A stretch of 5,657 nucleotides of DNA from Candidatus Adiutrix sp. (lineage in GTDB: Bacteria; Desulfobacterota; Desulfarculia; Adiutricales; Adiutricaceae): positions 1 to 5,657 of the forward strand of contig JAITBV010000050.1 of the NCBI GenBank assembly GCA_031283395.1. The letters are read 5' to 3'. This document shows positions 1 to 4,991 of the stretch, in pieces. The position numbers and the translations under genes are program-made. Position 1 is the stretch's first letter. Each line of letters opens with the position of its first letter. The notes beneath the pieces were generated by a model that was given only the letters and a program-made list of their open reading frames with translations, did not search any database and was not told the origin of the DNA.

Positions 1-608
1 TCCCTTAAGGGTCCGGCCGGCAGGACCGCTCCGTTGCCGAAGGGCCGGCGGCCCGGGGCCAGGAGTATCCGGCAGTCGGCGGCCAGGGGCAGGTACTGAA
101 AGCCATCGTCCAGGATCAAAAAGTCGGCGTCCAGTTCGGTCACGGCGAATTTGGCCGCCTGAAGACGGTTCTTGTCTACCACCACCCGGAGGGCGGGGAG
201 GGTCGCAGCCATGAGCCAGGGCTCGTCGCCGCTTTCCACCGGCCCGACCAGCGGCCCCGCCCCCCGGGAGACCACCAGGGGACCGGGGCGGTTGGCCCGG
301 CGGCCGTAACCCCGGCTTATAACGGCCGGCCGATGGCCCCGGTCAAGGAGAAGACCGGCCAGGGTCAAGGCCAGGGGAGTTTTACCCGAGCCTCCGACCG
401 TGAGATTGCCGAGGCTGATGACCGGCCGGGCCGCCCGTTCGGTCCGGCCGAAGGCGGCGTGAAGTCTTCGTCTCATCCGGGCTCCCCAGCCGTAGGCCGC
501 GCCCAGGGGTTTAAGGGGAGGGAGAGGGGCGTCGGCCCACCAGGATCGGGTCAGCCCGACGGCCAGCCGGCCGGGCCAGCCGGCACCGGGGAATTCCAAA
601 TCGGTCAC
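1..608 (-). CDS. lpxK: Tetraacyldisaccharide 4'-kinase LpxK (3'-truncated by window edge)
   Basis: Inner-membrane-associated kinase that phosphorylates the 4' position of the tetraacyl disaccharide-1-phosphate to make lipid IVA. My own translation gives 202 codons before the edge. It shows the LpxK P-loop GNLTVGGSGKTP at residues 67-78, SRGYGR at 98-103, SGDEPWL at 126-132, the Walker B-like DDGFQ at 167-171, and a final FGNGAVLPAGPLR, which is a family hallmark. A hydrophobic, Arg-rich stretch before residue 60 fits the usual membrane-contacting N-terminus. The chosen GTG start (608-606) overlaps the waaA TGA as GTGA, which predicts translational coupling; the internal ATG at codon 45 would remove the expected N-terminal segment. 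The family's usual His after DDGxQ is Tyr here. The C-terminal lobe, roughly the last third of a typical LpxK, lies outside the window. Confidence 0.93.
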   Translation of the reverse strand, partial: MTDLEFPGAGWPGRLAVGLTRSWWADAPLPPLKPLGAAYGWGARMRRRLHAAFGRTERAARPVISLGNLTVGGSGKTPLALTLAGLLLDRGHRPAVISRGYGRRANRPGPLVVSRGAGPLVGPVESGDEPWLMAATLPALRVVVDKNRLQAAKFAVTELDADFLILDDGFQYLPLAADCRILLAPGRRPFGNGAVLPAGPLR

Positions 609-1903
609 CGGCTCCGGGCTCGTTCCAGAAAAGGACGGAGGAGGTCCATGGTTTTTTTGACCCCGCCCTGGTGCCTCCGGACGAAATCCGCCGCCCGGCG
701 GCCCATGTCCCGGGCCTGGTCCGGGTTGTCCAGAAGGTCTTCCAGGGCGGCTGTCAGGGCTTCCCGGTCCGGGGCCATAATGGCGCCGCCGGCTTCCAGG
801 AGGGCCTTGGTCATCCAGCGGTAATTGTGGGTCAGGGGGCCGAAGATGACCGGTTTGCCCTTGGCGGCCGGTTCCAGGGGATTGTGTCCCCCGCCCTTAT
901 GGAGTCCGGCCCAGCTTTTTCCCACCAGGGCTATTTCGGCCAGGTCGTAGAAGCGGTCCAATTCCCCCAGGGTGTCGAGGAGAAAGACATCCTTGTTCCG
1001 GTCTTCCCGGTCCGGTTCCCCGCGGTGCCCGGCCGGAAGTTCCAGGCGCTTTATGAGATCCCAGACCGCCATAAAGTCGCTTCGGTTGCGGGGGGCCAAA
1101 AGGAGCTTCAGGTTCCAGTATTTGGCTTTTTCCTTGAGCCTGGTGAAGGCGCCCAGGATAGTCTCGTCTTCGCCGGCGTGGGTGCTGCCGGCCACGATCC
1201 AGCGGCCTTCGGGCCAGCCGGTTTCCATCAAAAGGGCGGTCCGGATCTCCGGGGTGCTTTCCTTAACTTCGCGGTCGAACTTCAAATCGCCTATGACCAG
1301 GGTCCGCGCCGGGTCGGCCCCCAGGTCCAGAAGGCAGAGGCGGCTGTCCTCGCTTTGGGTGGTGATGAGCGCAAAGATGCGCAGCACCCGACCCCAGAAG
1401 GATCGGATATAGCCGTAGCCCTTGACGGACCTGGGGCTCATGCGGACCGAAAGCAGGACCGCCGGCACCCCGAGTCGTTTGAGCAGAAACAGGATGCCCG
1501 GCCAGATATCGGTCTCCACCAGTACCATCAGGTCGGGATCCACGGCGTCCACGAATCGGCGGGTGGACAGGCTGAAGTCAAAGGGCGAGGACAATACCAG
1601 CCGGCTCGGCCAGGTGCGGGCGGCCGCTTCGCGGCCTATGGCGGTGGTGGAACTGATGACGACTTCCGCCCCGGCCTCCTCCAGAGCAGGCACCAGTTTT
1701 CTGGCCGCCAGAACTTCCCCCAGGCTCAGGGCCCACAGCCAGACCCGGGGCCGGCCTTGCCTTTTGGGCAGCATACGGCCAGGGCCCAGAAACTTGTCCT
1801 TGAAATGGTAGGGCTTGTGCTGGATAAGGTCGCGCAGGATCCAGAAAGGCCAGGTCAGGAAAAAACCCAAGGGGTAGAGTATTCTATACAGGAAATGGAC
1901 CAT
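605..1903 (-). CDS. waaA: 3-deoxy-D-manno-octulosonic acid (Kdo) transferase WaaA/KdtA
   Basis: GT-B fold glycosyltransferase (family GT30) that adds Kdo from CMP-Kdo to lipid IVA on the cytoplasmic face of the inner membrane. The length, 432 residues, is normal for the family. A hydrophobic N-terminal anchor spans about residues 6-27. The N-terminal domain carries SLGEVLAA (60-67) with the likely catalytic base Glu63, the STTAIGREAA region (85-94) and LVETDIWP (128-135). The C-terminal domain carries AGSTHAGED (238-246), LLDTLGEL (308-315) and the CMP-Kdo-site motif GGHNPLEPAAKGKPVIFGP (338-356). The ATG is preceded by a strong ribosome site, and the gene starts 2 nt after the zinc-ribbon gene's stop and overlaps lpxK. 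Oddities are Trp where the family usually has His just before the catalytic loop (WLWALSLGE), and VGKSWAGLHKGGGHN where most members have a shorter VGGSxxxxGGHN. The number of Kdo residues added cannot be told from sequence. Confidence 0.96.
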   Translation of the reverse strand: MVHFLYRILYPLGFFLTWPFWILRDLIQHKPYHFKDKFLGPGRMLPKRQGRPRVWLWALSLGEVLAARKLVPALEEAGAEVVISSTTAIGREAAARTWPSRLVLSSPFDFSLSTRRFVDAVDPDLMVLVETDIWPGILFLLKRLGVPAVLLSVRMSPRSVKGYGYIRSFWGRVLRIFALITTQSEDSRLCLLDLGADPARTLVIGDLKFDREVKESTPEIRTALLMETGWPEGRWIVAGSTHAGEDETILGAFTRLKEKAKYWNLKLLLAPRNRSDFMAVWDLIKRLELPAGHRGEPDREDRNKDVFLLDTLGELDRFYDLAEIALVGKSWAGLHKGGGHNPLEPAAKGKPVIFGPLTHNYRWMTKALLEAGGAIMAPDREALTAALEDLLDNPDQARDMGRRAADFVRRHQGGVKKTMDLLRPFLERARSR

Positions 1904-1905
1904 TA

Positions 1906-2385
1906 TCAGCCCTCCCCGCCCCCGCTCGCGTTCATGGCCAGTGTTTTGATGTCGTTTTCAAACATGACTTCCATTTTGCCGGGGGGGATGATTTTTTGGA
2001 TGAAGCCCAGGCCGAACTTGGGGTGATCAATGGCTTCGCCGGCCTGGTAGCCTTCCTGGAGCCGGTAGGGCCGGGCCTGGCCGCCTGAGGCGGTCAGTTC
2101 TTCCCGGCCTTTCACCCACAAGGCGAAAACCCTGGGACCGCCCTGGGGGGCTGAGGTCTTTTTCATCTCCCGGCCCACCCGCCTTACCTGAGCCGGCCCC
2201 GGGCCTTTCTGCCCCGGAGGCTGATGATAGTTGTGCTGGCTGTCGCAGGTCAGACAGATGACCCGTTTGATCCGGCCGTCCACCATGGCCACGATGCGGT
2301 GGTTGGTGATGCGGCGGCAGCGGGTGCAGACCGCATCGATTTCTCCTCCCACCCGGATGTCGTCTAAGGGGCGCGAATAAGCCAT
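1906..2385 (-). CDS. Zinc-ribbon protein with C-terminal FGLG/tudor-like module, function unknown
   Basis: A 159-residue soluble protein that I recognise as a type common in Desulfobacterota but without an assigned function. An N-terminal four-cysteine zinc ribbon is formed by CTRC (C20, C23) and CLTC (C44, C47), with conserved-looking HRIVAMVDGRIKRV between the pairs and HNYHQPP after it. A basic, Pro/Gly-rich linker follows (about 52-105). The C-terminal piece (about 112-150) reads IDHPKFGLGFIQKIIPPGKM followed by EVMFENDIKTLA. This resembles the small beta-barrel (KOW/tudor-like) modules of CarD-type and UvrD C-terminal domains, which bind RNA polymerase or nucleic acid. It is the first gene of the waaA-lpxK unit. 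The ATG has AGAGGA only about 2 nt upstream, which is close; no better start was seen. A transcription or RNA-related role is inference only. Confidence 0.85.
   Translation of the reverse strand: MAYSRPLDDIRVGGEIDAVCTRCRRITNHRIVAMVDGRIKRVICLTCDSQHNYHQPPGQKGPGPAQVRRVGREMKKTSAPQGGPRVFALWVKGREELTASGGQARPYRLQEGYQAGEAIDHPKFGLGFIQKIIPPGKMEVMFENDIKTLAMNASGGGEG
1910..1917 (-). promoter_or_regulatory. Ribosome binding site of waaA inside the end of the upstream gene
   Basis: GGGGAGGG on the minus strand lies six bases before the waaA ATG and codes for the last Gly/Glu residues of the zinc-ribbon protein, so ribosomes finishing that gene uncover or reuse the site. Confidence 0.75.
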
Positions 2386-2451
2386 TTCCTCTTGCCTTGA
2401 CCGGCGGGGCCGGGGGTGAATGAACCTAAGGGCTATATTAGATTAAGATTA

Positions 2452-2480
2452 AAAATACCACATGGTTATATTCAAGTCAA
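2452..2480 (-). promoter_or_regulatory. Sigma70-type promoter for the zinc-ribbon-waaA-lpxK unit
   Basis: On the minus strand TTGACT (2480-2475, 5 of 6 consensus) is followed by a 17-bp spacer and TATTTT (2457-2452, 4 of 6), with an extended -10 TG at 2460-2459. The predicted start near 2445 would leave a leader of about 60 nt. It sits in an AT-rich island between two GC-rich genes. Position and spacing support it; the exact start is inferred. Confidence 0.65.
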
Positions 2481-2500
2481 ATTGAAGCCGGCGCCGGGGC

Positions 2501-2515
2501 GGGCCGGGTCGGCCC
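2501..2515 (-). other. GC-rich hairpin just after the dgt stop
   Basis: GGGCCG, loop ACC, CGGCCC forms a perfect 6-bp stem starting one base after the dgt TGA. No U-run follows directly, so it is not a standard intrinsic terminator. It could protect the 3' end of the transcript or assist Rho-type termination, but a chance match is quite possible in such GC-rich DNA. Confidence 0.3.
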
Positions 2516-2516
2516 C

Positions 2517-3608
2517 TCAAAAGGGCTGGATATCGACCCCGGCCGCCGAAATCTCTCCGGCCTTGGGGAAGAGCCGCTGGTGGAGGGCTTGGGCGTAACG
2601 GTCGGTCATGCCGGCCACGAAATCGCAGACGGCCTGCGGACCTTCCAGGCGGGCGGCTATGGGGTAGTATTCCAAAAGAAGGTTTCGGTCCGCGGCGAAG
2701 GTTCGGTAAAGATCTTCAATGATGAGGTCCGACCGGGACAGGCTGTCGGACAGGTTCCGGTGTTTATAGACGCGGCGGTAGAGGAATTCCCTCAATTCCA
2801 GGAGATTATTTTCCATGGCCGGGGAAAAGGCCAGGCGGATGCGGTCGGGGTCGATCCGGCTGGCGATCAGGAGGTCATCGACCATGGCCCCGATGCGGGT
2901 GGAACTGCGGGGCCCGAAGGCGGCCAGAAGTTCCGGCGGCAGGTCATCGGGTTTGATAAGGCCGGCGCGCAAGGCATCGTCAAGATCGTGGGCCAGATAG
3001 GCGATGATGTCGGAGACGCGCACCAACTGGCCTTCCAGGGTGGCTGGATCTTCGTCGTTTCGGGCGAAAATCGGCCCCTGGCCCTTGGAGTGCTTCAGTA
3101 TCCCGTCACGGACCTCCAGGGTCAGGTTCAGTCCGTGGGATTCCTTGCCCAGATGATCGACGACGCGCAGGCTCTGGGCCTGGTGGGTGAAGCCGCCGGG
3201 GTGGAGGCGGTTGAGCACCCGCTCTCCGGAATGGCCGAAGGGGGTGTGGCCCAGGTCATGGCCCAGGGCGATGGCCTCGGTCAAATCCTCGTTGAGGTTC
3301 AGGGCGTTGGCCAGGGTGCGGGCGATTTGGCTGACTTCCAGGGTATGGGTCAGGCGGGTGCGGTAATGGTCTCCGGACGGGTTGGTGAAGACCTGGGTCT
3401 TGTAGGCCAGGCGGCGGAAGGCCTTGGAATGGATGATGCGGTCGCGGTCGCGCTGGAAGGCGGTGCGGAAGGGGCAGGGTTCTTCCCCTGTCAGGCGCCG
3501 GGCGTTTCGGGACATGGCGGCCTGGGGGGCCAGGCTCTTAAATTCCCGTTCCTCGGCCGCGGCCCGGACGCCGCCTCCCCCTTCTCCCCCTTCTGAAGCC
3601 CGGTCCAC
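2517..3608 (-). CDS. dgt: HD-domain deoxyguanosinetriphosphate triphosphohydrolase-like protein
   Basis: Cytoplasmic HD-superfamily metalloenzyme expected to hydrolyse dGTP, or several dNTPs, to the nucleoside plus triphosphate. Its 363 residues match the shorter bacterial dGTPase-like class rather than the roughly 500-residue E. coli Dgt. Signature segments are PFRTAFQRDRDRIIHSKAFRR (46-66), GDHYRTRLTHTLEVSQIAR (79-97) with metal ligand His88, LGHDLGHTPFGHSGE (115-129) with His117/Asp118 and catalytic-type His121/His126, and VSDIIAYLAHDLDDA (198-212) with Asp200. All four HD metal ligands are present, so the enzyme should be active. The start is a GTG at 3608-3606 with only a weak ribosome site; the ATG at codon 32 would remove residues that align with the family. 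Residues 6-14 form a Gly/Glu-rich stretch encoded by a 9-bp tandem repeat. It lies 24 nt downstream of the receiver gene, in the same frame, and is probably co-transcribed with it. Confidence 0.94.
   Translation of the reverse strand: MDRASEGGEGGGGVRAAAEEREFKSLAPQAAMSRNARRLTGEEPCPFRTAFQRDRDRIIHSKAFRRLAYKTQVFTNPSGDHYRTRLTHTLEVSQIARTLANALNLNEDLTEAIALGHDLGHTPFGHSGERVLNRLHPGGFTHQAQSLRVVDHLGKESHGLNLTLEVRDGILKHSKGQGPIFARNDEDPATLEGQLVRVSDIIAYLAHDLDDALRAGLIKPDDLPPELLAAFGPRSSTRIGAMVDDLLIASRIDPDRIRLAFSPAMENNLLELREFLYRRVYKHRNLSDSLSRSDLIIEDLYRTFAADRNLLLEYYPIAARLEGPQAVCDFVAGMTDRYAQALHQRLFPKAGEISAAGVDIQPF
3576..3593 (-). repeat. 9-bp tandem repeat, two copies, near the dgt start
   Basis: GAAGGGGGA occurs twice in direct succession on the minus strand (3593-3585 and 3584-3576), coding for EGGEGG at residues 6-11 of the dGTPase-like protein. 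A unit of nine bases can expand or contract without breaking the frame. Confidence 0.8.
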
Positions 3609-3632
3609 CGCTGTCGGCCGCCGGCGGTTCCA

Positions 3633-3989
3633 TTACTGCTTCAAAAGGTCGGCAATTTTGGACTTCAGCTCGGAGAGGTCGAAACTCTTGATGACATACT
3701 GATCCGCGGCTATGGATTTCATGTCGTCCTTGAAAGTGTCATAGGCCGAACAGAGTATCACCGGCAGATCGTAGAACTTGTTGCGGATATCCTGAAGGAG
3801 GTCCAGCCCGTTGTAATCGACCATCTTGATGTCCAGCACCACCAGGTTGGGCTTTTCCGCTTCAATGCGTTCCAGAAGGTTCAGGCCGCCTTCGGCGGTG
3901 ATGATCTCATAACCTTCCTCGGCCAGTTCCTCGGTGTAAAGCATCCTGATGTGGGCCTCATCATCGACGACAAGTATTTTGTTGGCCAT
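3633..3989 (-). CDS. Stand-alone CheY-like response regulator receiver
   Basis: A 118-residue single receiver domain with no output domain. The acidic pocket is Asp9/Asp10 (VVDDE), the phosphoacceptor is Asp53 (VVLDIKM), the Ser switch residue is Ser81 (ILCSAYD) and the conserved Lys is Lys101 (YVIKSFDLSEL). All catalytic residues are present, so phosphorylation by a histidine kinase is expected. Two variations are visible: the residue after the Lys is Ser rather than the usual Pro, and MVDYNG replaces the usual MPxxxG. The KS form is, from memory, typical of a group of lone receivers in Desulfobacterota. The start is well supported by AAGGAG seven or so bases upstream, and there is an excellent promoter beyond that. 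No kinase is encoded in the window. It is the first gene of a unit with the dGTPase-like gene, so its partner may be the HD protein or an unlinked system. Confidence 0.95.
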   Translation of the reverse strand: MANKILVVDDEAHIRMLYTEELAEEGYEIITAEGGLNLLERIEAEKPNLVVLDIKMVDYNGLDLLQDIRNKFYDLPVILCSAYDTFKDDMKSIAADQYVIKSFDLSELKSKIADLLKQ

Positions 3990-3997
3990 TTTGGGGC

Positions 3998-4004
3998 TCT
4001 CCTT
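3998..4004 (-). promoter_or_regulatory. Ribosome binding site of the receiver gene
   Basis: AAGGAGA on the minus strand ends eight bases before the ATG at 3989, a near-perfect Shine-Dalgarno sequence that fixes the start. Confidence 0.85.
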
Positions 4005-4067
4005 ATGGCTGGCTGGTTCGGGACGGGGAACAGGCCTGGTCGGACCCGTTTATTCCCCCAATAATAT

Positions 4068-4096
4068 ATTATAACCAATTTTTTTCCGTACGGCAA
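4068..4096 (-). promoter_or_regulatory. Sigma70-type promoter for the receiver-dGTPase unit
   Basis: On the minus strand TTGCCG (4096-4091, 4 of 6) is separated by exactly 17 bp from a perfect TATAAT (4073-4068). The spacer holds a run of seven A's. The predicted transcript start is near 4061, giving a leader of about 70 nt before the receiver ATG. The -35 overlaps the palindrome CCGTACGG and the -10 overlaps an AT palindrome. Confidence 0.75.
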
Positions 4097-4103
4097 GAGA
4101 ATG

Positions 4104-4112
4104 TGTTATGCT
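4104..4112 (+). promoter_or_regulatory. Possible extended -10 for the macrodomain-membrane protein unit
   Basis: TGTTATGCT reads as an extended -10 (TG, one base, TATGCT, 4 of 6). A start near 4119 would give a leader of about 40 nt to ATG 4159. No good -35 lies 16-18 bp upstream; the best position (about 4084-4089) matches poorly, so this is tentative. Confidence 0.35.
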
Positions 4113-4142
4113 AATCCCGATTTTTCCTTATTTTTATTTTGC

Positions 4143-4149
4143 GGGGAGG
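4143..4149 (+). promoter_or_regulatory. Ribosome binding site that decides the macrodomain start
   Basis: GGGGAGG lies nine bases before ATG 4159. It selects this start over the in-frame ATG at 4108, which has no comparable site. Confidence 0.75.
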
Positions 4150-4158
4150 CCGGGGCCT

Positions 4159-4671
4159 ATGGACGAACGCCTGAAAATAACGGTGGGGGATCTGACCAAA
4201 GCGGAAGTGGACGCCATAGGCAACGCCGCCAATAACGCCCTCCTGGGCGGCGGCGGGGTGGACGGAGCCATCCACCGGGCTGCGGGGCCGGGACTCCTGG
4301 CTGAATGCCGGACCTTGAACGGTTGCCCCACCGGCGAGGCCAAGGTGACCGGCGGCTATGATTTGCCGGCCCGCTGGGTCATCCACACGGTCGGTCCCGT
4401 CTGGCAGGGCGGTGGCCAGGGGGAGGCCGGGCTCCTGGCTTCGGCCTACCGCCGCTGCCTGGAAGAGGCGGTGCGGGTGGGAGCCCGTTCCGTGGCCTTT
4501 CCGGCCATATCCACCGGGGTCTACGGCTATCCCAAGGACGCCGCCGCGGCCCTGGCCGTTCAGACCGTCCTGGATTTTCTGGCCGGGCGCCCGGAACTGT
4601 CCGAGGTCCGCCTAGTTTGTTTTTCCGAGGCTTCGGCCGAGGAACACCGGGCGGCTCTGGCCGCCCGGTAA
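4159..4671 (+). CDS. MacroD-type macrodomain protein (O-acetyl-ADP-ribose deacetylase / ADP-ribosyl hydrolase)
   Basis: A 170-residue single macrodomain, normal length for bacterial MacroD/YmdB-type proteins, which bind ADP-ribose and hydrolyse O-acetyl-ADP-ribose or mono-ADP-ribose on acidic residues. Seen motifs are ITVGDLTKAEVDAI (7-20), NAANNALLGGGGVDGAIHRAAG (22-43) with the catalytic-type Asn25 and Asp35, CPTGEAKVTGGYDLPARWVIH (56-76), and the diphosphate-binding loop AISTGVYGYP (116-125). One deviation is Gly21 where the family almost always has Val (DAIVNAAN). The ATG at 4159 is chosen because GGGGAGG lies nine bases upstream. The frame is open back to an ATG at 4108, but that extension would read through this ribosome site and a T-rich leader. 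Seven bases after its stop comes an ATG of the small membrane-protein gene. The unit diverges from the receiver gene. Exact substrate cannot be told from sequence. Confidence 0.94.
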   Translation: MDERLKITVGDLTKAEVDAIGNAANNALLGGGGVDGAIHRAAGPGLLAECRTLNGCPTGEAKVTGGYDLPARWVIHTVGPVWQGGGQGEAGLLASAYRRCLEEAVRVGARSVAFPAISTGVYGYPKDAAAALAVQTVLDFLAGRPELSEVRLVCFSEASAEEHRAALAAR

Positions 4672-4690
4672 TTTGGTCATGTTCACGGGG

Positions 4691-4975
4691 ATGGCGGATG
4701 TTTTGGAAAGCGCCATGCTGGTGGCCTTCGGCCTGGCCTGGCCGGTCAATATCCTTAAGACTCTCAGGAACAGATCCACCTTCGGCCAGAGCCTAGCCTT
4801 CCTTCTCATCGTGCTGGCCGGCTATGTCTTCGGCCTTTTGGCCAAGCTCATACGGGGCAACCTCAACTATGTGGCCGTTTTCTACGCGGTCAATCTACTG
4901 ATGGTGCTGGCCTGCGTCCTTTTGTATTTCCATTACCGCCGGCTGGAGCGGCGGGAGGCCGGCAGCGCGTCATAA
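4691..4975 (+). CDS. Small three-helix PQ-loop-like inner-membrane protein
   Basis: A 94-residue hydrophobic protein with three predicted transmembrane segments at about residues 4-24, 34-54 and 58-81, and a basic C-terminal tail (HYRRLERRE) likely in the cytoplasm. The order of a WPVNILKTLRNRST loop after helix 1, SLAFLLIVLAGYVFG in helix 2 and an Asn-containing helix 3 (YAVNLLMV) resembles SemiSWEET/PQ-loop half-transporters, with PV in place of PQ. Such proteins work as dimers moving small solutes in characterised cases; a substrate here is unknown, and the family link is a by-eye match. The start is uncertain: ATG 4691 gives MADVLESAML, which looks most like relatives; ATG 4679 (seven bases after the macrodomain stop) and TTG 4673 are in frame. 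None has a clear ribosome site, so coupling to the macrodomain gene is likely. Confidence 0.8.
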   Translation: MADVLESAMLVAFGLAWPVNILKTLRNRSTFGQSLAFLLIVLAGYVFGLLAKLIRGNLNYVAVFYAVNLLMVLACVLLYFHYRRLERREAGSAS

Positions 4976-4991
4976 TTAGGTAAGCCCTTCC

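Noticed and set aside
671..2026. Long plus-strand open frame (about 450 codons) opposite waaA
   Set aside because: It lies antisense to a clear WaaA gene; GC-rich codon bias keeps antisense frames open, and its translation shows no recognisable domain.
3520..3535. Inverted repeat GCCTGG-CCCC-CCAGGC within dgt
   Set aside because: A 6-bp stem inside coding sequence with no U-run; explained by GC-rich codons for Leu, Ala, Pro and Gln.
2580..3596. Plus-strand open frame of about 338 codons opposite dgt
   Set aside because: The translation is Gly/Val/Gln-rich and mirrors conserved dGTPase codons on the other strand; it has no domain or plausible start context.
4108..4158. N-terminal extension of the macrodomain from ATG 4108
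   Set aside because: It would encode an odd LIPIFPYFYF leader from a T-rich stretch, overlaps the likely promoter, and runs over the strong ribosome site for ATG 4159.
2517..4671. dGTPase plus macrodomain plus receiver as an antiphage defence cluster
   Set aside because: dGTPases and macrodomains do occur in defence systems, but here they are full-length housekeeping-type proteins, on opposite strands, beside lipid A and repair genes, with no mobile-element signs or toxin-like partner.
4976..4991. Bidirectional terminator between the membrane protein gene and xthA
   Set aside because: The 16-nt gap has no stem-loop with a T-run on either strand; nearby inverted repeats are tiny or within coding sequence.
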